From Gryganskiella cystojenkinii (taxonomy: Eukaryota; Mortierellomycota; Mortierellomycetes; Mortierellales; Mortierellaceae): a stretch of DNA of 28,950 nt. How positions within the stretch are numbered: position 1 is the first letter of the stretch; each line of letters opens with the position of its first letter. The notes under the pieces were generated by a model. It saw nothing but the letters and a program-made list of their open reading frames with translations, had not been told where the DNA came from and did not search any database. The stretch spans positions 1 to 28,950 of the forward strand of contig JAAAIG010000487.1 in NCBI GenBank assembly GCA_015852425.1. Reading direction: 5' to 3'. Below are positions 1-10,638 of the stretch, one piece after another. Both the position numbers and the translations under genes were made by a program.

Positions 1-64
1 GTCACGTAGCGAGGAGAGAGGGCTGGGTCGAGCCTACCCTCCTCATTATTCATTTGATCAAATG

Positions 65-70
65 CACGTG
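65..70. promoter_or_regulatory. CACGTG palindrome (E-box / bHLH-type site)
   Basis: A perfect CACGTG lies about 210 nt upstream of the DUF3020 gene start, followed at 85-92 by GTGACGTG, a CRE-like half site. In fungi CACGTG is bound by bHLH factors such as Cbf1/USF-type proteins. Function here is inferred only from motif and position. A single 6-mer is weak evidence on its own, but the palindrome and the neighbouring ACGTG element sit together in a plausible promoter. Confidence 0.35.
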
Positions 71-279
71 ACATTTCGATCCTTGTGACGTGTTGTGTGA
101 CTGCGTCGGTACCTCCCATCCTCTTCCTGTCCTCTGCATTTTTTGACACCCCCTCCCACCAAACTCACACACAACACTTCAAGATCAGCTTCTTCATCAT
201 TGCATTGGACGCGTCCATTTCACTCTATTTCTACATCCTCTGATTGAGTCCCTATCGTTCAAAGAAAAACACACACACA

Positions 280-1783
280 ATGAGCTCAGAGGACGTCTCC
301 ATGAGTGCCTCCTCAACGGCCTCGACCCCAGCCCCTTCAACTCCTGCCCCTGCTCCTGTTACGCCCACCCCTCCCGTCTCTGCTGCATCCGTCCTGCCAG
401 CATCTATCCTCGCAGACTTGACCGCCGCCGCTGTTAATGCCGCCGCAACAACCGCAGAACAGCAACAACAGACCCAGCAGATTTTCCAGTCCGTGGTCGA
501 CGCCGCCACGGCTGCTGCAGCGGTCGCGGCTGCGAATGCCTCTGCCCATGTGCCTCCTGCAACAAGTACTAATGTCGAAGCCGTGGCTGATACTGTGTTG
601 CCCAAGGGTCGCAAGACTGTGAATGCCAAGGATGCTCAAGAACAGACGTTGCAGTCGATAAAGATCCGGACAGAGAACAGAGAACGCAAGAAGAGATGGC
701 GTGAACAGAATGAAGACCGAAGTAAGTTCTTGACAGGTTGAAGCTTTTTTTTTTTTTTGGCGAAGGGCGAAATAATGTTCGGACCGCTTTCTGGGACTGT
801 CTGTTGGGACTGTGATTTGGGTGCTACTCTTCTTTCTTTTTTTTATTTCTCTATTGCCATGGCTATGTGCACAAGACCTTGTTCAACGACTGCAACAGAG
901 TGACCAAGGACGACTGTCTTTTTTTTATCATTCGTTTACATCACTTGGGGGACAAAGAAGCAGAGTAGAATAGCTTCATTTCGATGCTTACAAATAGGAA
1001 CGTCTTTTGGACAAACAACATTTTGACTCTAACCAAAATCTCTTCATCTTTTTTAATCCCATAGACAAGGACAACGACCTCCGTTGCCGTGTGACCAAGA
1101 GAGCTAACAAGATCCATGTTAATTCCACCAGTGCGGTCAAGGCAGCTTGGATTGAAGAAGAGTTTCAAAAGCGTCGACTCAAGCGTAAACAAAAGGAACG
1201 TCGACGCGACCCCAATGCGGTCGGCGATGGCTCAGAAGAACCCGAGATCGAACCCTCGGCCTCAAGACCCCGTCTCCACATCAACAACAATAACAGCAAC
1301 TCGACACTCACTCTCGCGCAACAACTTGCATTGCAACAGTTGGAGGAACATCAACACAAGCAAGAACTCTTGCAGCAGAACCCATTCGCATCCTCATCCT
1401 CTTCATCATCAACACACAAGGCCCTGGATTTCGATCAGGATGCGGTCAAGACAGCGCTGGCGCTGAACGAATTTGTGAAAAAGACTGGAAACCATATGGA
1501 TTTGGCGCAACTGACCGGTGTCCTGACGGATCCCGATCTCGCGAGACAGCTGATCGAATTGGAGGCTCAGCACCATCAGGCACAGGCTGCGGCTGCGGCT
1601 GCGGCTGCGGTCTCTGGCGCTGGAACAACAGCGGCAGCACCGACCGCCGCGTCCTTATTGTTGAACACGACTTTGAAACCCCCACCCGAGGTCGAGCTCA
1701 AGAACCAACACATGATGGATTCAGATTACCCTATGGATGCAGTTTTGACCCTCATGCAGTTGAACGGTACTTGGAAGGCATAA
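280..1783 (+). CDS. DUF3020-domain nuclear-type protein, 2 exons, 386 aa
   Basis: Model: exons 280-721 and 1065-1783; one 343-nt intron (gtaagt...atag) in phase 1. The ATG at 280 is the first in frame; the only upstream extension would need a TTG. Residues 1-120 are low complexity (Pro/Thr/Ser/Ala, short Gln run). Residues about 124-194 are a highly basic block, with KKRWREQNEDRN before the intron and KDNDLRCRVTKRANKI after it, then WIEEEFQKRRLKRKQKERRR. This matches the fungal DUF3020 domain as I know it. The rest is Gln/His-rich, Ser-rich and Ala-rich with a short helical stretch (about residues 290-330). The basic block and disordered flanks suggest a nuclear, possibly DNA- or RNA-associated regulator, but DUF3020 has no established biochemical activity that I can state. 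The intron splits the conserved domain exactly and is three to four times longer than most introns in this window. Exon structure is confident; function is unknown. Confidence 0.82.
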
Positions 1784-2932
1784 AAACGGAAACTACGTCG
1801 CCTTTCTTTTTGTTCATAGCTAGTGGACAATTTCTTTGCCTACCTCCTGCTCTCCGCTCTCTTGGTTGCGTAATACACTCACCTCCTGCAATTTTAACTT
1901 CATTCCCCTCACTCTCATCCAAATCTTTCAAGCAAAATATTGGGCAATAAAATGAAAAAAAACAATCGACGTTGATCTTTAATGTAACTACATTGATACT
2001 GAACTCGTTTTCAGACATCAGGAGAGTAGCGGGCATCTCTATGCCATCAGATTTGCAAATACAAGCTCCAACACATCTCTCAAGCCCCACATAACCCGCA
2101 TATCTTATACAATTTTTTTTTTTCATTAATCATTTTTTTTTTGGTGGACAAAACACAAACGTAGAAAGGGGAACCGAAAATGATACAAATATAAAAACAA
2201 GGCAAAGTGAGGACGAGAGAGAAACAAGATTGAAAGAAAAGGATGATACAAAAGAGAGAGAGAAAAAAAAAGTTCAAAAGCTTGCGGGTGTAAAAAAGAT
2301 AAAAGGATAAGCTCGGGAAAAGAAGAGTACACGAGATACGCAACGACCACGGAGTTGTCCACCGCCCGAGAGACCAAGAACTCTCCTTGCTACCAAACAA
2401 AGACCTTTGACTAAGACACAGGAAACAAAGGGCGCCGCACCCTCACGAGACACCAGAGACCACATCTAGGAAGAGACCACAAATATCCTTTCTTCTCCAC
2501 CATCTTGATTGACTCGGACCGATCCTTGAAAGAAAATGCGCCCCTTGATTTTACTCCACCGCTCTGGCTTCTGGGTACTCCATCCTCGGCTCTGACTATT
2601 TTGATGGCTGTTGCTGTTGTTGCTCCTTGCTAAAAGACTGACTTGTTGTAGACTGATCTGACTGATATTAAACCACCCTCGGTACCAACACTGGAGAATA
2701 GGACCTCAGGAAAGAAAGAAAAAAAGATATCCACTCTCTCTCAATCACCGCACACCCGTCAAATAATCTCCACCACCCACTCCGAAAAGTGTGCTTTTGG
2801 CTTATCCACGGTCCGTGCACTTCGACTCTCCCCACCTGCCTTCCGCTTTCACCATTTTTTTGATATTTTTGTTTCTCCGTCGGCATCAACCCTCTCATCT
2901 CGACACTGTCCTCCACGAAAGAGACTCTGCCG
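1784..2932. other. Convergent intergenic region, no gene seen
   Basis: This 1.15-kb stretch separates the 3' ends of two converging genes. It holds A- and T-rich homopolymer runs (around 2110-2145 and 2260-2270), purine-rich tracts (2210-2340) and a candidate polyadenylation signal at 1946-1951. Several open frames cross it, but they are short, low-complexity and lack any recognisable domain. I see no tRNA-like cloverleaf or other RNA gene. It most likely contains the two 3' UTRs. Confidence 0.6.
1946..1951 (+). terminator. AATAAA polyadenylation signal
   Basis: A canonical AATAAA lies about 160 nt after the stop codon of the DUF3020 gene, just before an A-rich stretch. Position and sequence fit a fungal poly(A) positioning element. 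Actual cleavage is not visible from sequence. Confidence 0.45.
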
Positions 2933-5574
2933 TTAGTAACGACCCGAGGGAGGACCATACTGTTGAGTACCGTATGATCCATATCCGCCTTGCTGGGGTT
3001 GTTGCTGAGTTCCATATCCACCAGAGCTGCTACCATAGCTACCATATGACGGGTTCATGGGAGAGTAGCCAGTCTGAGGTTGAACCGGTGACGTCTGTGG
3101 GGGAGGTGCGTGGTGAGGAGCGCTGTGTTGAGTTCCATAGTATCCCATGTTACCGCCTCCGAGATTGCCAGATCCGCCACCGCCACCAATACCTCCTTGA
3201 CCAGGCGCGGCCGTACCACAGCGAGCACACGTTGACCTCTTGGCAAAGTTGTGGAAACCGCACTGAACGTTGGGGCACATCCAGTCGCCAGCCTTCATTG
3301 ATCCACCACCACCACCACCAGACTGTTGAGACTGTTGTTGAGAGTGCATGGGGTTGTACCCACCACTGCTTGGTCCAGGTGAGGCATCACGAGGCTTGGC
3401 AAGGCCGCAGCGCATGCACTGGAAACGAGACGCAAAGTTGTGAGAGTTGCACGAGGGGCACGACCAGTCACCTGGGCGGAAAGCGTGTCCGCCTTGACCT
3501 TGGCCACCTCCACTACCACCACCACCACCACCAGAGTAAGGTGAACCCTGGGGTCCACCACTGCCATAAGAGCTGCTTCGTCCACCTCCGTAGCCACCGC
3601 CGCCGCCGCCACCGCCAGCGCTGTTGTCGTTGTAGCTACCATACCCAGAGCTGGAGCCACGGTACCCACCGCTGTTGCCACCGCTGTTACCACCATAACC
3701 GCCGCTACTGTTGCTGTTGCCGCTGCCACCTTGGAGAGGCGATGGGGTTTGGCACTTCATACACGAGATTCTGGAGGCAAAATTTTGGAAGTTGCAGTTG
3801 GGGCAGTTCCAGTCACCAGGTCGGAAAGTAATCGCATGACTGCTGCCGCCGCCACCGTTACCGCCTGAAGCGTATGGGTGATGGTGATGGCTGTGATGTG
3901 AGTGATGGTGAGGCGAAGCGACCGGCCCTCCGTTGCCATATCCACCTCCGGACGTGCCAGGTCTGGCTGAGCTGCACTTCAAGCATTGCATGCGAGATGC
4001 ATAGTTGTGGAAGTTGCATTGAGGGTTTGTGCACATCCAATCGCCGGATGTGAAGTTGGCGGGCTGCAGAGGGACGGCACCATCGGGCGAGGGTGAGCTG
4101 CACTTCAAACAGGCACGACGGTTCGAGAAGTTGACAAACTGGCACATGTTGCAGGTCCAGTCTCCGGGTCTTGAAGTCGCCGAAGCGGGCTTGGCAACGC
4201 TCTTTAAGCAGTCAATGGATAATCGAAAAAAAAAGGTTAGCGACTAAAAATCTTCATCACCATACCCATTTAGACAATAGCTTAAATATGCGACGGATAG
4301 TTACCTGGAAAGACGAGAGCTTGCCCTTCTGGGTATCCATAGCGGCCTTGCTGGAAGGCACAATCTCAATGGCGCGCTGTCCGAGGAGGGCACCGTTCAG
4401 CTGAAGCGCAGCAAGAGCATCGGTATGCTTTTCAAAAACTGCGAATCCACCACCACTGGGCTTGTTAGACGTAGTCGACAACATGACAAGTTCCTTAGGC
4501 TTGAGCTGTTTGGTGGCAAAGAAAGTCTCCAATTCCGACTGAGTGATGCCGAATGACAACGACGAGATACGCACAATCTTGGACTGATCGGTCTTGAATT
4601 GTCTGAGGACCTGAGCTGGGTCGGTGGCGTGTGTAAAGACGTCAGGGTGGGCGAAAGCGACGAGGTACTTCATGATGTTGACGATCGTCTTGGCATCGTC
4701 GAGACCAGAGTGAAGCTGGCCAACCTGAGAGACCGCAAACGCCTCGCACATCTTGTCCAGTGAGAACGACTTGAGGACAACCTCGGAGTGATGGGCAGTC
4801 CACTTGGTGGCTTCCTCTTTAAGATCGAAAAGAATGGGTTCTTGCAGATACAGGGGCAACGTGATCTCTTTCTCCTTGGCCTCACGAGGAAGCTGGATAC
4901 GAAGATCCCAGGCGCCATGGGTCACGAAGCAGAAGGTCAGACCTTTGTCGAGGATCTCACGGTTGATGTAGCTGTCGAGAGACTGAATGGCGTCTGCGAG
5001 CGTGCCAGCGTTCTCCAACTTTTCGGCAGTGATCTTGGTCAGGGCCTCACAGAACGGGGTGATGGGGGTGTTGACGGGCTTGATGTACATCTGCTCTTCA
5101 TGCAGGATTGCCTGGTTCGACTTTGTGATGCAGACCCAAGCAAATTCGATGATCTCTGCTGTGGCCTACATTTGTCGCAAAACAAAAAGAATTGTACGAG
5201 TAGAAAAGAACAGGACAAAGTTAGAAAATGGAGTCCATTGTGTGCGCCACCGAGTGGCGAGGACTGTCGTCATTTCCGTTTTGAATAGAGATTGAATAAT
5301 AATAACCATCACTTACAGGAGTAACGAGCAACTCGGTAGGGCTCTTGTTATCGTCGCAGGTCGCCTCAAAGTCAAGGACGATGAAAAAGTCGTATTCGCT
5401 TGTGGGGGGCTTGGGTGCCTTGGAGACAGGCGTGGGTTTAGCAGGAAGAGAAGCGAGGCCTACGGGAGCAGGCGAGGCAGAGGTGCTCTTGGTGCTCTGG
5501 GCGGGTGATTCCTCGGATTTCAGAGAGGGAATCTCCTGTACGCCGTCGTCTTGAGTCAAATCTACGGTTGCCAT
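2933..5574 (-). CDS. ERI1-like DEDDh 3'-5' exonuclease + RRM + five RanBP2-type zinc fingers, 3 exons, 795 aa
   Basis: Model on the minus strand: exons 5574-5317, 5165-4305 and 4201-2933; both introns are phase 0. The ATG context is ACCATGG. Residues 1-60 are disordered (Ser/Pro/Lys). Residues 63-260 form a DEDDh exonuclease: VLDFEATC gives D68 and E70, HGAWDLR gives D173, and HSGLDD gives H238 and D243. AEIIEFAWV follows motif I as in ERI1/THEX-type RNases. Residues about 282-357 are an RRM-like fold. Five RanBP2-type fingers (GDWxC...NFASR..C..C) lie at about 386-410, 426-453, 502-525, 617-641 and 678-705, separated by Gly/Ser/Tyr/His-rich linkers. The C-terminus is Gly/Tyr/Gln-rich and prion-like. 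All catalytic residues and zinc ligands are present, so it should be an active nuclease that binds structured or single-stranded RNA. ERI1 relatives trim small RNAs, histone mRNA or 5.8S rRNA; which substrate applies here is unknown. The last acceptor is an AAG chosen as the first AG after a CTAAC branch site; an in-frame upstream TAG acceptor would add 15 residues. Confidence 0.9.
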
Positions 5575-5760
5575 GGTGATGATGGTACCAGTGTTTGATT
5601 AAATGAGTGATAATTGAAAGAAGAGGGGAAAAAAGGAGAAGTGATGAAGAAAAGTGCGCCGAAGACACATAAATCTGGTTGAAACGCTGTCACCGAATAT
5701 GGTAGGATCGTATTTACTGCGGATTTGCCCTCAGCCCCTGACCAATGGAACTAAAGAAAC
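5575..5760 (-). promoter_or_regulatory. Short spacer: mannosidase 3' end / exonuclease promoter
   Basis: Only 186 nt separate the stop of the beta-mannosidase from the start of the exonuclease gene; both are on the minus strand. A CCAAT sequence on the plus strand (5742-5746) lies about 170 nt upstream of the exonuclease ATG. The exonuclease promoter must therefore sit in, or overlap, the 3' UTR of the neighbouring gene. Confidence 0.4.
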
Positions 5761-8700
5761 CTATCCCAGAAGGGAACTGTGCTTGTAGACATCAAACAGA
5801 CTACGGACAAGCAGCTGGTCCTGATGCTGCACATCGCCACTTTCTCGACCGTAAAATAAAACGTCTTGTGGCACTCCAGGCAACATCCAGAAGGCGTTCT
5901 CGCTGAAATAGCCGCCAATCTGCGGATCCGTCCAGCTCAGCCAGACAAAGCCCGCGACTTGCTCCGCTACCAGAGTAATGAGGAGCTGATAGGATCCTTT
6001 TGTGTTGCTTGCCGAAATTCTGAAGTCGCTGACTCTAATTTTCGGATCTTGCCTCAGATTTGAGAGCGCGAATGCGTCCCGGGTAGGCCAAGTTTGCGGC
6101 AGCATCTCCACCATCCTTGATTCAGCTTCTCCCTCAGAGAGGAAGAAAGCAGTCGCCGTAAGCAGAGACTGCTCTGTGCTCTGAAGATAGACAGATACGA
6201 CTCGTTTACTATCATGCGCTCCAATCTCAAACGGGACTGTTTCCAATTCAGTGGATTGGTAAGGCGCGAACTGCACAGACTGGACGGTTATTTGACCTAA
6301 TAGAAACGGTGGACCCCTGTAATCAGTTACGTCATTCGTGGATGAGATCCACCTCTCATGGTGGTGCGAATGGGTGGACCATACCTGTTATAGCCTTTCC
6401 AGTGTCGTTGGAGACGTGAACATGGAAAACGTTCTCCTCTTTGGCTTGAAAACCAGAGACCAGAACATCTGCGAACGCATGTTTGATAAAATAGAGAAGA
6501 GGCTTCCAGTTTCCTACGAGTAAAAAAAAACTTCCGCGTTAAATGTATTCATGTCAAGAGTTTGGCAATAGAGATCACCGGCCCACCAGCCGCCTTTTTA
6601 CCATCGTGCTCGATACTCGACCATGTCGCGGCAGGCCAAATGTCGTTCAGCTGCCAGTAGAGTGCACCCATTGTCCTGCTGGGCTCTCCTCGTCCTCGCA
6701 AGTAGCTCTCCGTCTGGCTCGTAATCGACCTCGCCTGAACGTACTGAGTCAGATAACAAAAGTCATCAAAGATCGTCTCACGCACATCATCTGAGACTGA
6801 GACTTTCTCTGGATCCGACGAGAGGTATGTCGACAGCGCCGCAGGTAAAGAGAGTTGGAACTGTTGAGGAAATGCTGATTAGTACGATGCAAGGTGTTTT
6901 CTCAATCCCTGGAAACCATCCGCTCTGGACTCACCCCGATTTGCGCCAACATCTCGGGTTGACCGTTTCCATGATGATTACGAAAAACGGATAGGTCTGA
7001 AAGCGGATGCCAGTCTTTGACCGAGGAGACGGTTCTCCAAAGGGCAAAAGAGGGCATCGATTGAGCACCATACTCTGTTAAAAAAATATCGAGTTTGGTT
7101 ATATTGTGTTCTTAAGAAAACAGTGGCGGGCGGGGGTTTTTTTGCGATGACCTTAATATGCCGGAACATACCTGAAACGAAACGTGCCTGTGGGTAATTC
7201 TCGACATGCAAGCCATTGTTCTTGTAGTCGTAAAAGTGGACATCGCCGTAGAGACCTTTCTCACTCGGCTGAAGCTTGTAACGTTCAATAAAAGGATCCT
7301 TGGAGATCATTCCAGCTGAGGGGGATCTATTTATGTGTGTGCAGCATAAAAACAAGGAAGAACCGCTCAGCATGCAGTCGCGCGTGGTAACAATTAGAAG
7401 CTCCCAAAAAAAAGTGACGTACGACGAGATAAAGGATCGAGTCGAGTCGATCTGGTCCAATGTGCTCTTGATCGTTTCAATATAGAGTCTATGATAGTCA
7501 ACCTGAATACACCACAAAAAAAAACATATCAGAGATAGATTGATTCGCTCTGACCGTCGCCTAATGATATCCGTGATTATGCATCTCACCGTAAACAAGA
7601 AAGGGTTCAAGAAGGAGGCTTTGTCCCAGCTGATTAGACCAAAGGAAATAAGATCTTTGAGTTAAATGGCAGGTATGTCTAAAACAAAGAGGACCCACAG
7701 CATGAGGAGTCACTTACGCCGTGACCAGAAACTCTTGATTCTCGTTGTTTCCAGACCAAAGGACGATGCTGGGATGGACCATCAACCGCTTGACCTGATC
7801 CGTTACCTCGTTTTTGACATTGTCCAAGAAATGGTTGTCCGTCGGGTAGAGAGAACAGGCAAACATAAACTCCTGCCAGACCATAAGACCGAGTTCATCG
7901 CACATACGGTAAAAGTCTATTTTTTAATGGCAAAGGACAAAGTCAGTCCGCGGTTTGGGTAGCCAAATCGTCTCGCCCGTATATTGAACATACCGTCTGT
8001 CTCGTAGTGCCCACCGCCCCAAATGCGAACCATATTCATATTCGCGGCAACGCAGGTCTCCAAGAGGACACTACCAGATCGAAAGCGATACGGAGAGATC
8101 AACGTTAATAAGCGATCTCGGTATAAAAGTGGAATGATCGATAGTCTTATCCGTCACGTATCAATTACCGTTTCTTTTCCGTGGTCATTAGACGATCAAA
8201 AACATGACCTGGAATCCAGTTCGATCCTTTTGCAAAAACGTCCTGTCCATTCACCCGAAAGTGGAAAGAGTCTCCATTCAAATCTCCCCCTATCGGGTCC
8301 TGCACGAGTTCACAAGTCCTGAAGCCACATGAAAAGGTGTGTGACCCAATCTCTGTTGATGACTCTGCGATCCGAAGGTAAGCTTCCACGGTATAAAGCT
8401 GGGGGTTGCCATATCCTTTTGGCCACCATCGCTCAATGGAGCTCTCTTCCAGCTGTCTCGTGAAAGTGAGAGTCTCGGTGCCCTCGACGACAGTGAATCC
8501 CTGCTTGAACGACAAGGACAGCTCGGGGATCTTCACTTCGAGGGTGACGGGTTGAGTAAGGTCGTTTTTTGCATCAATACTAATCTGAAAATGGCGACGG
8601 ATATTAGTGTTTCTGTTGAGTTCTATTAGTGCCAACATTCCGACTTTGATTACATGTATTACCTTGAGCAGCCATTTCTTATTCTCCTCGTCAAATTCGG

Positions 8701-9830
8701 TTACTAGGTTCCAGTTCGTGACAAGAGTACTACCGCAGGCAAGTTTCAAGGAAATCGGTTTCCAAATACCACAGGGGGCAAAAGCTGGACCCCAGTCCCA
8801 TGAGAAGGCGCACTAACAAAACAAATAAATAAATGAAGATGGGAGGTCAGTTATGCTCTGTCGCTCCGATCGTGCTTTCTGACGATTTCCAGGCCCTGTT
8901 TACCTGCTGTTTTCGGAGAAAGTTACGGCGGCGGAATCCATGCTGCGCTGCGCTCATATTGAACATGTCTGGTACCTGGAGAATCAAAACAAAAAGAAAC
9001 AGTAAGAAGAGAAAATAAGAGTATGAGAATCTACAAATCGCAGAGATCGTTATCGTCCTCGTTGAAATCGAATAACAGCGCGGTAGTTGCGCGCCATTCT
9101 CTGTAGCTGGAGCGCAAACGTTTTGAGACAAGTACTAAAGTAAGCGAAGTGTAAATTACATAGTAAGGGTATGTATCCCCTAATCTTTCAACATGCTCGA
9201 GAGCACTATCGAACTGGATAGTCAGAGTGTTGGATCCTTGTTTGAGGGCATCAGAGACATCCAAAAAGTAGTGACGAAACTGGTTGTCAGTCGTGCCGAT
9301 GAGCTTTTCATTGAGAAACACGGTGGCCACGGAATCCAGACCTTCACAGTCCAAGAATGTATTCGAATATGGACCTTTTTCGTGAATCTGAAAGTTCTTT
9401 TCGAACACCCAGGTCTTTTTCATGATTTCCTGGACAGATTCTCTAATCAAACAACAACAACGAATGTTATCTCTTTTGTTAATTAGGTTCTTCTCCCTTT
9501 AAATGGCGAGAGAGATGATCTGATCAGCCGTTAAGGACGAGAGTCAACGTTACTTGACATAGTTCTTGCCGAAGTAAAGGTTGTTCTCAAGAAGGCTGGC
9601 CTGGATAAGATCGAGATGGACTTGACCTGGAGAAGAAAAGCCGGCGACTGGTTAGGTTATGGAAGGTTGAATTTTGAGTCAGGTCTGAAGGATTTTATTT
9701 TCGCGAGTCATAAGCCCATACCAGGAACAATAGCCTTGACATTCACTGTGTTGCTGGAGTCTCGAAGAGCCCATTCGCCTGTCAAGTCGATCGTCACAGC
9801 CCCTGGATGCATGTTGTCCTTATTGACCAT
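5761..9830 (-). CDS. Beta-mannosidase (GH2), 15 exons, 905 aa
   Basis: Exons on the minus strand: 9830-9722, 9626-9554, 9442-9160, 8975-8904, 8812-8663, 8584-8169, 8070-7994, 7916-7718, 7629-7590, 7502-7423, 7326-7172, 7074-6935, 6860-6602, 6513-6385 and 6296-5761. All junctions are GT-AG and the frame closes at 2718 nt. The enzyme removes terminal beta-1,4-linked mannose from manno-oligosaccharides and N-glycan cores. An N-terminal jelly-roll (about 10-185, with [10 protein letters not shown] and RNFLRKQQ...SWDWGP) is followed by an Ig-like domain ([15 protein letters not shown]), a TIM barrel ([33 protein letters not shown]) and a C-terminal sandwich. The acid/base is E452 in WSGNNEN and the nucleophile E552 in [10 protein letters not shown], both intact. 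Length is typical for the family. The start at 9830 has a strong AACCATGG context and gives a cytosolic (MndB-like) protein. An in-frame ATG at 9995 would add 55 hydrophobic residues. Family call is certain; exon 9 is only 40 nt. Confidence 0.94.
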
Positions 9831-10007
9831 GGTTGCTGATTCAAGTAATGGGAAGGGATGTGAATGTGTGAAATGCGTGAGAACGAAGGCCAATGGTGGT
9901 TTTGTCCATGCACAAAAGTGTGGGAAAAGAGAAAAGGTAGACCCAAAGGGCACAGGCCAACAGATTAAAGTGTCAGTCCAAGCCAAAAGGGCCATCTTCG
10001 GTCTCTG

Positions 10008-10012
10008 ATTGG
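10008..10012 (-). promoter_or_regulatory. CCAAT box
   Basis: ATTGG on the plus strand reads CCAAT on the minus strand, about 178 nt upstream of the mannosidase ATG at 9830. It lies only 13 nt from the alternative ATG at 9995. This spacing favours 9830 as the usual start. CCAAT boxes bind the HAP/NF-Y complex in fungi; use here is inferred. Confidence 0.35.
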
Positions 10013-10079
10013 CCGCAAACGCGGTCTGTCAGACTAAGAGAGTTGGATAGGGTCACGACCTTGTTCCCAGCTTGTCCAG

Positions 10080-10109
10080 TGGCTTTTCTTTTAATGGCTT
10101 TTCTTTTAG
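10080..10109. repeat. 15-nt tandem duplication in the divergent promoter
   Basis: The 14-mer TGGCTTTTCTTTTA occurs at 10080-10093 and again at 10095-10108, spaced one base apart. It is a direct duplication inside the promoter shared by the mannosidase and the protease. Confidence 0.7.
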
Positions 10110-10638
10110 TGCCCTTTCGGACCCGCGTGCGATACTTGGCCGCAAAGTAGCGCGTACGGCACAGTTCATCCACCATAAGACAACTTGACAGGGTCCTGAA
10201 TAAACATTTCAACGGGTGTTTGTTTGTTGTCGCGTTCCAAACAGCGCCAATATTTAGGACAATCGCGAGCATTCTGGGTGGATAACCCCTTCTCACCCTC
10301 TGCCTTCCTCATCCATACTTCCCACTCGCGCCCGCTCGACATTGTCATAAAGTTTCTGTTGGTCCAAAGATTTTTCTCTTCCTTCCTGCTCGCGAGACCA
10401 AAGAATCGATCGCACATTTGGTTCCGCAACTTATCCCCTTTCGTTCTTAGTTCATCGATCTACTATTTTGATCTCTTTTTCTTTCACCCACCACACCTAG
10501 CATATATTTCTCCTTCCCTTTCATTGTACTGCAACAGGAGTAATAGCTACATCTACAGCAATAACGACAGCCTAGCACAAACCTCGACAGCTAACTCCTC
10601 ACCTCGCGTCTTGGTGGTCCATCTATCCCATCCTTCAC

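Larger units (their letters stand above)
9831..10638. promoter_or_regulatory. Divergent promoter region of mannosidase and protease
   Basis: This 808-nt region separates two head-to-head genes. On the mannosidase side it includes an in-frame upstream ATG (9995) and a reverse CCAAT box at 10008-10012. Mid-region there is a 15-nt tandem duplication (10080-10109). The protease side (10440-10620) is pyrimidine-rich, as seen before other starts in this window. No further gene is evident. The sharing of regulatory sites by the two genes is inferred from geometry only. Confidence 0.5.

Noticed and set aside
2791..3831. 346-codon open frame on the plus strand
   Set aside because: It lies antisense to the zinc-finger exon of the exonuclease gene and encodes only His/Cys/Arg-rich strings produced by Gly/Ser/Tyr codons on the other strand.
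6536..6601. Read-through of mannosidase exon 13 to a stop at 6549
   Set aside because: A GTAAAA donor at 6601 joins HDG to NWKPLLYF in frame, as expected for the family, and the read-through would truncate the protein.
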